Made by a program: the position numbers and the translations under genes. A DNA stretch of 33,530 nucleotides from Rickettsiales bacterium (GTDB lineage: Bacteria > Pseudomonadota > Alphaproteobacteria > Rickettsiales > UBA8987), in NCBI GenBank assembly GCA_028282625.1, contig JANQHP010000040.1:1-33530 (forward strand), given 5' to 3'. The notes beneath the pieces are model-generated. The model made no database searches, was not told the origin of the DNA, and saw only the letters and a list, made by a program, of their open reading frames with translations. Positions 21,808 through 29,657 of this stretch are shown piece after piece. Position 1 is the stretch's first letter; the number at the start of each line of letters is the position of its first letter.

Positions 21808-23202
21808 ATGGTTGTACATAAAGATATCCTTATTGTAGACGATGAAGCCGATATTCGTGATTTGGTCGCGGATATTTTAGAAGATGAAGGCTATCACACG
21901 CGTCAGGCATCCAATAGTGATGAGGTGTTTCATGCGTTTGCAGAGCGTGTGCCCGACGCGGTAGTGCTGGACATCTGGCTTAAAGATAGCGGGCTGGATG
22001 GCCTTGGCATTCTGGAAATATTGGTACGCAAATACCAGCATACGCCTGTGGTGGTGATGAGCGGCCATGGCACAATTAAAACGGCCGCCTCCAGCCTGAA
22101 AATGGGCGCCTATGATTATATCGAAAAGCCTTTTACACACGATAGGCTGGTCAATGTCGTAAAAAAAGCCATACGCGCATCCGAGCTTTCAAGAGAAAAC
22201 CGTACGCTGCGGCAACAGGGCTATAATTTAAACGCCTTGCTTGGAAAATCACAAAGCATCGTACAGCTGCAGCAAATCATTGATCAGGTGGCTGCCACCA
22301 GTAGCCGAGTGTTTTTAAAAGGAGAAAAAGGGGTCGGCAAAGAAGCAGTAGCACGGATGATCCACCGCAAATCTGCCCGCAAAACCAATCCCTTTATCGT
22401 CTTAAACACCTATTCCCTTGACCCGGAAAACATTGCCCATGTTTTGTTTGGCACCAAAGAAAATGACGATATCCATGCCAAAGGAAGAACCATTGGTTTA
22501 TTGGAACGGGCAGAGGGTGGCACTCTTTTTATCGATGATGTGTCGCGCATCCCCTTAGAAACACAGCTTGAATGCGTACGCTTCTTGCAAAGTAACCAGT
22601 TCAAACGGGTGGGGGAAGAAAAGGAACTGCACGCGGATGTACGCGTGATCGCAAGCACCGATATCGATCCAATTGAGTCCATCCAATTAGGGCTCTTACG
22701 GGAAGATTTTTTCCACCGTCTCAATTTGGCATCCATAGAGGTGCCTGCACTGCGTGAGCGGACCGAAGATATTGCCCTGTTATGCGATTACTACCTCACA
22801 AAGGCGGCCGAGCAGAGCAGGCTGCCGAAGCGCACCCTTGCTGAAGATGCGATCATTGCTTTGCAAGCACATCATTGGCCGGGTAATTTGCACCAGCTTC
22901 GTAATGCGATGGAGTGGATTATCATCATGTGCCCCGGATATTCAGACACACCGGTGACCACCAGCATGATAGAAGCATATCTTGCGTTGTCTAATCAAGA
23001 GCACAACACCGAAGTGCTGGACAAGGGCACTATGATCTCCTTGGCACTCAAGCCAGCGCGCGATGTGTTTGAACGCCAGTATCTAAGCATGCATCTAAAG
23101 CGCTTTAACGGGAATATATCGCGTACCGCCAAGTTTGTAGGGATGGAGCGCAGTGCCTTGCACCGCAAATTGCGCTTGCTGCATATTAAAGAGGAAGCGT
23201 AA
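21808..23202 (+). CDS. ntrX: NtrX-type response regulator, AAA+ domain without GAFTGA loop
   Basis: A 464-residue NtrC-family regulator from the chosen start: receiver domain (residues 1-120), AAA+ domain (about 145-385) and Fis-type HTH (about 435-460, ISRTAKFVGMERSALHRKL). The acceptor Asp is D55 (VVLDIW) and EKPF holds the conserved Lys. Walker A is GEKGVGKE (172-179) and Walker B GGTLFIDDV. The sigma-54-contacting GAFTGA loop is missing; LFGTKENDDIHAKGRTIG stands in its place. Loss of that loop is known in alphaproteobacterial NtrX proteins, which act without sigma-54. No ntrY partner is adjacent. An ATG at 21766 would add 14 residues, but no good ribosome binding site supports any start. 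Confidence 0.85.
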   Translation: MVVHKDILIVDDEADIRDLVADILEDEGYHTRQASNSDEVFHAFAERVPDAVVLDIWLKDSGLDGLGILEILVRKYQHTPVVVMSGHGTIKTAASSLKMGAYDYIEKPFTHDRLVNVVKKAIRASELSRENRTLRQQGYNLNALLGKSQSIVQLQQIIDQVAATSSRVFLKGEKGVGKEAVARMIHRKSARKTNPFIVLNTYSLDPENIAHVLFGTKENDDIHAKGRTIGLLERAEGGTLFIDDVSRIPLETQLECVRFLQSNQFKRVGEEKELHADVRVIASTDIDPIESIQLGLLREDFFHRLNLASIEVPALRERTEDIALLCDYYLTKAAEQSRLPKRTLAEDAIIALQAHHWPGNLHQLRNAMEWIIIMCPGYSDTPVTTSMIEAYLALSNQEHNTEVLDKGTMISLALKPARDVFERQYLSMHLKRFNGNISRTAKFVGMERSALHRKLRLLHIKEEA

Positions 23203-23212
23203 CCCTAAAAGG

Positions 23213-24250
23213 CTAGTTCGCTTCTTCCTGGCGCTCGGTATACATCTCCACCCGGCGATTGAGCGGGTTGCGTACCCCATCGGCCGTTTCCACCGCCGGG
23301 TCGGACTCACCAAATCCAAAGGCTTCAATCTGCTCACTTTTTAACCCACTTGCCACCAAAATCTTTTTCACTTCCTCGGCCCTTCGCTGCGAAAGCACCA
23401 AATTATACGATTCACTGCCGGCGCGATCGGTGTGCCCATTGAGCGTGATGCTGTAGCCCGAGATATCTTTTACTTCCATAAGGCGGAGTAAAAGTTGCAT
23501 GCTTTCTGGTGAAACGATGGCACTATCAAAAGGGAAATAAAGCACCTTGGTTTGCGTGAGGGTATCGGTTGCTTCTGCTTCTTTTGTCGCCTCATCGACG
23601 GGCTCCTCAGTAACCTCTGCCGTTTCTGTGCCTTGCTCTTCTGCTGCCACCTCTTCTGCTTGAGCAGCATCCTCAAGCGCAGGCACCGTCTCTTCTGGCT
23701 CCGCATGGGAAGCAACTTCCGTGCTCGCTGGCGGCGCCTGCTCTTCTTCCTTCTCAAGATAATGCAAACTAATATGGTTGATCACTTCAAAAAAGGCCGT
23801 ACGGCAGCTTGTATCTTGCTTCAGCCAAAACATGGACTCTTGCACCACCCAGCAATCGTAAAGAAAATGCGCGCTGGCGGCTGCTTCCGGGTCTTTGGCC
23901 ATCACGTGGCTATTGACCTTATCAAGCAGCACGCGCCTGGCTTCCACCAGATCTGAGGCCAACAAGGAGCGCACATCCCAATCCTGCACATGCTCAGGGT
24001 CCGGATGCACCCCTTGTGCTGCGCGCCTGGCTTTCCTTAAAAAATACTGGGATTGCTCCCACCGTTGCTGGTGCGAGAGTTCGCTAGAAAACTGCTTGTA
24101 GTGCCTTGCCAGAATGCCAGTAAAGCTCTTATCATCCTGATTGATAGACCAATGTTGCTGCACAGGTTGGCACGCCACCACACCCACCATTACCACGCTA
24201 AGCAGGGCAACACGCACTGCATTGAGTTTTTTGTGCAAGGTCAACATCAT
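23213..24250 (-). CDS. OmpA-family lipoprotein with acidic linker
   Basis: A 345-residue protein. The N-terminal signal sequence ends in a lipobox (VVAC, Cys27), so it is probably an outer-membrane lipoprotein. Residues about 30-165 form a helical, Trp- and Gln-rich region (DWDVRSLLASDLVEARRVL). Residues about 166-235 are a Glu/Ala/Thr-rich linker, likely disordered. The C-terminal OmpA/peptidoglycan-binding domain (about 236-345) has LYFPFDSA, NGHTDRAGS, LSQRRAEEV, FGFGESDP and NPLNRRVEM. It would anchor the outer membrane to peptidoglycan. It lies 2 bases after iscX on the same strand and converges on the NtrX-like gene with a 10-bp gap. Confidence 0.93.
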   Translation of the reverse strand: MMLTLHKKLNAVRVALLSVVMVGVVACQPVQQHWSINQDDKSFTGILARHYKQFSSELSHQQRWEQSQYFLRKARRAAQGVHPDPEHVQDWDVRSLLASDLVEARRVLLDKVNSHVMAKDPEAAASAHFLYDCWVVQESMFWLKQDTSCRTAFFEVINHISLHYLEKEEEQAPPASTEVASHAEPEETVPALEDAAQAEEVAAEEQGTETAEVTEEPVDEATKEAEATDTLTQTKVLYFPFDSAIVSPESMQLLLRLMEVKDISGYSITLNGHTDRAGSESYNLVLSQRRAEEVKKILVASGLKSEQIEAFGFGESDPAVETADGVRNPLNRRVEMYTERQEEAN

Positions 24251-24252
24251 CT

Positions 24253-24447
24253 TTATTCTCGTTCTTCAATCCATGCCATTTGTATGGCTTCTAAAATTTT
24301 TTCATTGGAAGATTGTGGGTGATCGGAAAAATCTTCTAAACCGCATATCCACCGATGCAGATCGGTAAAACGTAAATTGACATTATCAACATCCGGGTAT
24401 TTTTCTTCAAGAGCAATCGCAATATCATGAATATCCTGCCACTTCAT
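24253..24447 (-). CDS. iscX: Fe-S assembly protein IscX
   Basis: A 64-residue IscX (YfhJ) protein, a small acidic adaptor that binds IscS and iron and modulates iron-sulfur cluster assembly. MKWQDIHDIAIALEEKYPD and LRFTDLHRWICGLEDF are the family signature, and the length is standard (E. coli 66). The ATG at 24447 is preceded by GAGAGGAAG. A TTG six codons upstream would contain this site and is rejected. The gene is usually the last of an isc operon with fdx. Here it is alone, upstream of the OmpA-type lipoprotein gene on the same strand. Confidence 0.93.
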   Translation of the reverse strand: MKWQDIHDIAIALEEKYPDVDNVNLRFTDLHRWICGLEDFSDHPQSSNEKILEAIQMAWIEERE

Positions 24448-24506
24448 CCCGCTTCCTCTCTCCAAAAATTATCGTTGCAAGCCCTGATAGATACAGGCTA
24501 TATCAC

Positions 24507-24535
24507 CCTATACCTTAGCCCAAACGAATATGCAA
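24507..24535 (-). promoter_or_regulatory. Possible promoter of iscX-ompA unit
   Basis: On the minus strand TTGCAT (24535-24530) and TATAGG (24512-24507) are 17 bases apart, giving transcription from about 24500 and a leader of some 53 bases before iscX. It uses the same TTGCAT hexamer as the reductase promoter at 14332. Confidence 0.4.
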
Positions 24536-24589
24536 CTGCTATCCCTTTTGTATAAAATACCCTGGCGACCTATAGGATAAAACGGCTTG

Positions 24590-25438
24590 ATGATGTCTCC
24601 GCTACACACCACACCTTCTGTCGATGACTTGCTTCGCCAGGCATTAGAAGAAGATATCGGCAAAGAAGATATCACGTCCCAAAGCCTTATTCCACCGCAG
24701 ACAACATGCACCATGCACTGCGTGGTAAGGGAGCCTACCATCATTGCAGGGCTTCCTATCGCAGCAAAGGCTTTTTCCTTTTTTGGCAAAGTGTCGTGCA
24801 CCTTGCTCAGTGATGAAGGGCTTCACGTGCCGGCACAAAGCCCCTTGTTAAAGGTCACAGGCAACGCACGCCATATTTTAAAAACCGAGCGCGTGGCGCT
24901 GAATATCCTTCAGCATTTATGCGGCATTGCCACCCTCACCCATCAATATATTGAAGCGGTTAAAGGAACGGGCATCACCATTTTAGATACGCGCAAAACC
25001 ACACCAGGCCTAAGAGAAATTGAAAAATATGCGGTAAGGGTAGGGGGTGCAACCAACCATCGTATGCGGCTGGAGGATGCGATTTTAATCAAAGACAACC
25101 ATATTCATGTGGCAGGAGGGCTGGATGCCGTGCTTGCGAAGCTAAAAGCCTCGCCGCCCTCGTTGCCTGTTGAAATAGAATGCGACACGATAGAGCAGGT
25201 CAAAAAGTGCCTGGAAGCGAAGGTAGACCGTATTTTATTAGACAACATGCCTGTGCCTACCATCAAGGAAGCCGTCACCCTTCGAAACAGCCTTTCTCCT
25301 TGCACCATGCTGGAAGCCTCTGGCGGCATCACGCTGGACAATATAGGAGAGATCGCCCAAACAACGATCGATTTCCTTTCTATTGGCGCGCTGACACATT
25401 CCGCACACCGGATTGATATTGCGCTGGATGCGGGATAA
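24590..25438 (+). CDS. nadC: Nicotinate-nucleotide pyrophosphorylase (quinolinate phosphoribosyltransferase)
   Basis: A 282-residue NadC, which converts quinolinate and PRPP to nicotinate mononucleotide in de novo NAD synthesis. EDIGKEDITSQ near the N-terminus, ALNILQHLCGIATLT, ILDTRKTTPGLREIEKYAVRVGGATNHRM, LIKDNH, ECDTIEQV, LLDNMP and LEASGGITLDNI are all conserved. The ATG at 24590 is one codon after a TTG and follows an AGGA site 12 bases upstream; the TTG or the ATG at 24593 could also be used. A TATAAA lies at 24551. No nadA or nadB is nearby. It is divergent from iscX. Confidence 0.96.
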   Translation: MMSPLHTTPSVDDLLRQALEEDIGKEDITSQSLIPPQTTCTMHCVVREPTIIAGLPIAAKAFSFFGKVSCTLLSDEGLHVPAQSPLLKVTGNARHILKTERVALNILQHLCGIATLTHQYIEAVKGTGITILDTRKTTPGLREIEKYAVRVGGATNHRMRLEDAILIKDNHIHVAGGLDAVLAKLKASPPSLPVEIECDTIEQVKKCLEAKVDRILLDNMPVPTIKEAVTLRNSLSPCTMLEASGGITLDNIGEIAQTTIDFLSIGALTHSAHRIDIALDAG

Positions 25439-25600
25439 ATCAAACGGCCAACTGGCAGCCTCTGAAGAAAAAAGGCTTTACTTTTGTTTCACTTTGCCTT
25501 AATGAGCTTCCCCTCAGGCGGTAACGGTGCGCGTTCGCACTGCAATAGCCCGTTTTAAGAATGTTTTTGAAATTTTGTAAGTAAACGCACTGGATTTTTT

Positions 25601-26092
25601 ATGGCAACACGTATTCGCTTAGCAAGAGGTGGCAGCAAAAAGCGCCCTTTTTACCGTATTGTAGTTGCAGATAGCCGCGCCCCACGCGACGGCAAGTTTA
25701 TCGAAAAGATCGGTACCTATAACCCTCTGGTTCAAAAAGGGGACGCACAACGTGTGGTGCTAAACACCGAAAGGGCCAAACACTGGCTTTCGGTTGGGGC
25801 AGTGCCTTCCGAGCGTATTCTTTCTTTCTTCAATGAGGCAAAGCTTGGCCAAGAATATGCTGCGGTCAAACACCTCAATGCAAAGCACGAAAAGCGTGTG
25901 GCCCTTAAGGCAACGGAAATAGCCGAGCGCAAGAAAGCAGAAGCCAAGGCTAAAGCTGAGGCAGAAGCTGAAGCGGCAAAGCAAGCCGAAGTCGAAGCAG
26001 CACCCGCCGAAGCTGAAGAAGCTAAAGAAGAGGCAGCAGCAGACGAAACATCTGCAGATGAAACAAAAGAGCCAGAAGAAGCAAGCGCTTAA
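25601..26092 (+). CDS. rpsP: 30S ribosomal protein S16 with long charged tail
   Basis: A 163-residue S16. Residues 1-83 are the normal fold, with MATRIRLARGGSKKRPFYRI and DGKFIEKIGTYNP. The rest is a long tail, first Lys/Glu/Ala-rich and helical (AERKKAEAKAKAEAEAEAAK), then acidic (Glu, Ala, Asp). Tails occur in alphaproteobacterial S16, but this one roughly doubles the protein. The usual partners rimM, trmD and rplS do not follow; antiporter genes do. The 162-bp upstream gap holds a GTGCG/CGCAC hairpin at 25527-25540, which might be part of a leader. No clear ribosome binding site was found, so the start rests on family match. Confidence 0.96.
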   Translation: MATRIRLARGGSKKRPFYRIVVADSRAPRDGKFIEKIGTYNPLVQKGDAQRVVLNTERAKHWLSVGAVPSERILSFFNEAKLGQEYAAVKHLNAKHEKRVALKATEIAERKKAEAKAKAEAEAEAAKQAEVEAAPAEAEEAKEEAAADETSADETKEPEEASA

Positions 26093-26279
26093 GAAGCAAC
26101 TCTTTCCTCTTCCTTTTATTTCTCGGCCCTTCCCATCACAGAATAGCACGCGTGAAAACGCGCCGCATGCGAGCGTTGCACCTTGGTGCGTGCGCGTCGT
26201 GCATTAGGCTTGCTCTAAAAGGCGGCTTGTGTATGATGCGGATGTTTGGACTTTATTGTAAAAAGGCACATCACAGGCA

Positions 26280-26777
26280 ATGAATCGTTTCTGGTCGTTC
26301 GTGCTTTTAGCCACCTTGTTAGCCGGCATGTGGTGGGTTTGGTCCGGTCTTAACAAACCTCAGCTGCTTGCCTTAGGCGCACTCTCCATTGGCCTAATCC
26401 TCTTAACGCTGCACCGCATGACCCGACTTTTTGGTCAAACGGCGTGGCACGTATGGCCGTTATATCTGCGCATCGGCACATGGGGATATTTTTTGTGGCT
26501 GATCAAAGAAATTGTCTTGTCGAGCTTAAAAGTTACCTTAGAAATATGGTCGCCTAAGCCAAACATTCAACCCGCTATCGGCTGGATCAAAGCCGATACA
26601 GACCGCGAATCCGAAACTGCGCTTTATGCCCACTCCATTACGCTTACACCTGGCACCACGTGCTTACAGGTGAAGAGGGGCGCGCTATGCATACACGCGC
26701 TTGACCATGCAAGCCTCAAAGAGCTGGAACAGGGGCAGATGGCACAAAGAATTTATACCACCAGGCTTGAGAAATAA
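26280..26777 (+). CDS. mnhE: Na+/H+ antiporter subunit MnhE/MrpE
   Basis: A 165-residue MnhE/MrpE/PhaE subunit of a multi-subunit monovalent cation/proton antiporter. Two or three N-terminal membrane helices (residues about 5-45 and 60-85) are followed by a soluble part with SSLKVTLEIWSPKP and LYAHSITLTPGTTCLQV, the family signature. The 187-bp gap upstream after rpsP contains small GC-rich hairpins (for example CGCGT-GAAA-ACGCG at 26149-26162) but no clear promoter. The next gene, mnhF, starts 6 bases after the stop. Confidence 0.93.
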   Translation: MNRFWSFVLLATLLAGMWWVWSGLNKPQLLALGALSIGLILLTLHRMTRLFGQTAWHVWPLYLRIGTWGYFLWLIKEIVLSSLKVTLEIWSPKPNIQPAIGWIKADTDRESETALYAHSITLTPGTTCLQVKRGALCIHALDHASLKELEQGQMAQRIYTTRLEK

Positions 26778-26783
26778 TACCAC

Positions 26784-27074
26784 ATGGCTGCTATAATCCT
26801 AACCATGTCTTTAATGAGTATGCTGCTTGCGGTAATCCGTGTGGTGAAGGGCCCCACTATCTATGACCGGATTCTTGGGGCAAATATTTTTGGTACCAAA
26901 ACCGTTATCACCATTTTATTGATTGCCTTGCTTTCAGGGCAGAATATGCTGATTGATATTGCCATGGTTTATGTGATGCTGAATTTCATCACCACACTTG
27001 GCATATTGAAATACCGCGTGGCGCGATCTTTTAAATCGAATCAGTTGATTGCTGAGGATAGCAAAAGCCTATGA
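26784..27074 (+). CDS. mnhF: Na+/H+ antiporter subunit MnhF/MrpF
   Basis: A 96-residue three-helix MnhF/MrpF subunit. Signature features are the RVVKGPTIYDRILGANIFGTKTV loop between helices 1 and 2 and the DIAMVYVMLNFITTLGILKY third helix. The length is standard. It sits between mnhE and mnhG, and its stop overlaps the mnhG start by four bases (ATGA). Confidence 0.94.
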   Translation: MAAIILTMSLMSMLLAVIRVVKGPTIYDRILGANIFGTKTVITILLIALLSGQNMLIDIAMVYVMLNFITTLGILKYRVARSFKSNQLIAEDSKSL

Positions 27075-27400
27075 CACCTATCATACTGGAATGGATCAGC
27101 TGGGGCAGCATCATGCTTGGCACGTTCTTTTTGCTCACAGGCGCCGTTGGCTTGCTCCGTATGCCGGATTTTTATACACGCCTGCATCCATGCAGTGTGG
27201 TGGATGGCATTGGCATGCCGCTCTTTATACTCGGCATCATCCTGCAATTCCCATTAGGAATTATCACCGTCAAGCTGCTTTTCTTAATGGTCTTTTCCTG
27301 GATCACAAGTGCAACGGCTTCGCACGCGCTGGGCAAAGCCGCCTTGCTATCGGGCCTTAAACCGCAAGGCACCACCTCATCCAAACCACGCTCTTCATAA
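27071..27400 (+). CDS. mnhG: Na+/H+ antiporter subunit MnhG/MrpG
   Basis: A 109-residue MnhG/MrpG subunit with three membrane helices. The conserved LTGAVGLLRMPDFYTRLHPCSVVDGIGMPLFILG region and a third helix around KLLFLMVFSWITSATASHAL identify it. The last 15 residues are polar. It is coupled to mnhF by overlap and followed after 15 bases by the MbhD-MbhE-like gene. Confidence 0.95.
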   Translation: MTPIILEWISWGSIMLGTFFLLTGAVGLLRMPDFYTRLHPCSVVDGIGMPLFILGIILQFPLGIITVKLLFLMVFSWITSATASHALGKAALLSGLKPQGTTSSKPRSS

Positions 27401-27415
27401 CTACCAAAACCTACA

Positions 27416-28009
27416 ATGGAATCGCTCAGCACACATCTATTGTTCTTTGTCAGCGACGATTTGTTGCTCCTGTTGCTTCTGTGCGTTGCCGTAGCGATCG
27501 CACTAACCGATCATTTGTTTTTTGCAACCATCTTGCTTGCGATTTTCAGCCTGCTTATGGCGGCGATCTATATGGTGCTTGGCGCACCGGATGTTGCGAT
27601 TACAGAGGCTGCCATTGGCGCTGGCGTAAGTACATTGTTGTTTTTAGCCACGCTGCTTATTGTGGATGATAAAAGCAAGAAAAGTTCCATCAACTACATG
27701 CCGCTTATTCTTGTGGCATGCGTGGGTGTGTTGCTTTTTTTGGCCACGCTGGAGTTGCCCACGCTTGGTGATGTGAACGCCCTGACCAATCAACATATTG
27801 CTCCTTATTATCTTAACCAATCGACTGCCGATATCGGTATTCCCAATGTGGTCACTTCCGTGCTGGCAAGCTACCGTGGCTTTGATACCATGGGAGAAGT
27901 GTTTGTTATTTTTACCGCCGGCATTGCAGCCTTTGCGTTATTATTTGTGCCAGCAACGCCTAAGAAGCAAAAAAGAAGCAACGCCCGGCCACGCAAAACT
28001 TCGTCTTAA
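27416..28009 (+). CDS. MbhD-MbhE-like (DUF4040) antiporter subunit fusion
   Basis: A 197-residue membrane protein. Residues about 15-85 match the MbhD/DUF4040 type (GAPDVAITEAAIGAGVSTLLFLATL). Residues about 95-180 match the MbhE type (PNVVTSVLASYRGFDTMGEVFVIFTAGIAA). These two units form the C-terminal end of MrpA or separate small subunits in related antiporter and hydrogenase complexes; here they are fused into one short gene. The last 20 residues are strongly basic. In related clusters subunits B, C and D follow, but here pgi starts directly after the stop (TAAATG). Confidence 0.88.
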   Translation: MESLSTHLLFFVSDDLLLLLLLCVAVAIALTDHLFFATILLAIFSLLMAAIYMVLGAPDVAITEAAIGAGVSTLLFLATLLIVDDKSKKSSINYMPLILVACVGVLLFLATLELPTLGDVNALTNQHIAPYYLNQSTADIGIPNVVTSVLASYRGFDTMGEVFVIFTAGIAAFALLFVPATPKKQKRSNARPRKTSS

Positions 28010-29233
28010 ATGTCGGACCTTTTTACGCAACATTGGTATGGCCATGCACCGCGTGTGCCTATAGCACAATGGCCAGAGCTTCCAGCCCTGCAAACCTTGT
28101 GTGACGTGAGTACCGATGCTGCGTTGCGTGCCGATGCGACGCAATTGGCTCGCACCTTGCAGAGTCAGTTTTCCCATGTGGTGGTTATTGGCAATGGTGG
28201 CTCCAGCCTTTGTGGCAAAACGCTTGCCCATTTTATGCATTTTGCCGCCCCAAGTAAAACGCAGCTGGTTTTTTTAGAAAATGTGGACCCTACCTATACG
28301 CTAAAAGAGCTGGGTAGCTTGCCTTTAGAGCGCACCGCAGTAGTGTGTGTCAGCAAATCAGGTGAAACCGCTGAGGTGCTGGCGCATACCGTGCTCCTGC
28401 TGGAGCGATTTAAAGCCGCAAAAATCTCCCTCCAAAACCGCGTATGTGTCATTACCAGCCAACCCGAAAGCACCTTAGGCCAGCTCGGGGAGAAGCTTGG
28501 CGCCACACATCTGGACTTTGGGGATGTGGGAGGCAGATTCTCGATTTTTGCAACCGCCTCATGGCTATGCGCGGAACTAGCGGGCATGGATAGTGCTGAG
28601 CTTCAAAAAGGCGCCGCACATGCGATCGATCATTTTCAAAACACGCAAGGAGCCCAAGCAAAAGAAACAGCGGCCACCTTTTTGGCATGGATGCAATCTG
28701 GTATTCAAAGCCTGGTCACGATGCCTTATAGCAATCAGCTTACCTGCGCGGCACAATGGTATCGACAGCTGTGGGCAGAAAGTACTGGCAAACAAGGCAA
28801 GAGCATCCTGCCTTCTGTCGCACTTGGTTCGGTAGACCAACATAGCCAATTGCAACTTTATTTAGATGGTCCCAAAACCATAGGGCTACAATGTTGGCAT
28901 GTGCGCGATTGGGAAGAAAGTGCCCCGTCCACCCTTTTGCACACAGAAGATTATTTGCCAGAAGGGCACTACTTACAACATTGCCACATGTCCGATATTT
29001 TGGACGCGCAATTCCATGCCACCAAAGAAGCGTTGATCGCACATGAGGTGCGGCTGCGCGTGGTTGAAATACCCACCTTAACCACCTTTTGGCTGGGGGC
29101 ATTTCTTATGCAGCAGATGCTGGAGGTCGTGATGGTGTGCGCGGCATTGAGCATCAACCCCTTTGACCAGCCTGCCGTGGAGAAGAGCAAACATCTTCTG
29201 CAAGATATTTTGGCACAAAAAACCGGGATTTAG
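28010..29233 (+). CDS. pgi: Glucose-6-phosphate isomerase, short form
   Basis: A 407-residue phosphoglucose isomerase, interconverting glucose 6-phosphate and fructose 6-phosphate. It is much shorter than the E. coli enzyme (about 550) but carries the SIS-fold core: VIGNGGSSLCG, VCVSKSGETAEV, GDVGGRFSIF, the catalytic-Glu region WAESTGKQGKSILP, LGSVDQHSQLQLYLDG and the C-terminal NPFDQPAVEKSK with the conserved Lys. The phosphate loop reads GNGGSS where GIGGSx is usual. The start directly follows the antiporter gene stop, so the two are probably co-transcribed. It supplies the entry into the glycolysis genes elsewhere in the window. Confidence 0.93.
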   Translation: MSDLFTQHWYGHAPRVPIAQWPELPALQTLCDVSTDAALRADATQLARTLQSQFSHVVVIGNGGSSLCGKTLAHFMHFAAPSKTQLVFLENVDPTYTLKELGSLPLERTAVVCVSKSGETAEVLAHTVLLLERFKAAKISLQNRVCVITSQPESTLGQLGEKLGATHLDFGDVGGRFSIFATASWLCAELAGMDSAELQKGAAHAIDHFQNTQGAQAKETAATFLAWMQSGIQSLVTMPYSNQLTCAAQWYRQLWAESTGKQGKSILPSVALGSVDQHSQLQLYLDGPKTIGLQCWHVRDWEESAPSTLLHTEDYLPEGHYLQHCHMSDILDAQFHATKEALIAHEVRLRVVEIPTLTTFWLGAFLMQQMLEVVMVCAALSINPFDQPAVEKSKHLLQDILAQKTGI

Positions 29234-29243
29234 TCTTGTTTTC

Positions 29244-29272
29244 TTGCGCACATGGCTTGCGCGCGCTATAAA
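29244..29272 (+). promoter_or_regulatory. Possible promoter of panD-glyS-hom
   Basis: TTGCGC at 29244-29249 and TATAAA at 29267-29272 with a 17-base spacer would start transcription near 29279, about 22 bases before panD. The -35 match is modest. Confidence 0.4.
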
Positions 29273-29300
29273 ACCACCCTCGATTTTAAAAAGCCACGCC

Positions 29301-29657
29301 ATGCTAGTCACACTCTTAAAAGGTAAATTGCACCGCGCCACCGTTACCCATGCCAACCTGGCTTACGAAGGCAGTGTGGCAATTGATAAAGCGCTGATGC
29401 AAAAGGCAAATATCTTACCGCATGAGCAAGTGGATATTTACAATATCACCAATGGCAGCCGTATCACTACCTATGCCATTGAAGCACCCGAAGGCAGCCG
29501 GACCATTGGCATCCAGGGTGCTGCTGCGCATCATGCGTCTACGGGCGATCACGTCATTATTTGTGCGTACGCGCAAATGCATCAAGAGGAGGCAGAAAAC
29601 TGGCAGCCGCATGTGGTTATTTTGCAAGAAGAAAACGAGATCAAGCATCATGGCTGA
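29301..29657 (+). CDS. panD: Aspartate 1-decarboxylase
   Basis: A 118-residue pyruvoyl-dependent aspartate decarboxylase, making beta-alanine for pantothenate and CoA. The proenzyme self-cleaves between Gly24 and Ser25 (YEGSV), and the surrounding LKGKLHRATVTHANLAYEGS, NITNGSR, TYAIEAPEGSR and GAAAHHASTGD are conserved. The ATG at 29301 is chosen by family start; the frame is open further upstream into the pgi end. The stop lies 8 bases inside glyS. The other pantothenate genes panB and panC are not in the window. Confidence 0.96.
   Translation: MLVTLLKGKLHRATVTHANLAYEGSVAIDKALMQKANILPHEQVDIYNITNGSRITTYAIEAPEGSRTIGIQGAAAHHASTGDHVIICAYAQMHQEEAENWQPHVVILQEENEIKHHG

Noticed and set aside
26149..26210. 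GC-rich stems between rpsP and mnhE, considered as a tRNA or a terminator
   Set aside because: No cloverleaf, no TPsiC-like arm and no T-run; only small separate hairpins can be drawn.
29422..29649. N-terminal extension of the glyS frame upstream of 29650
   Set aside because: It overlaps panD almost entirely, and the canonical GlyS N-terminus begins at 29650.
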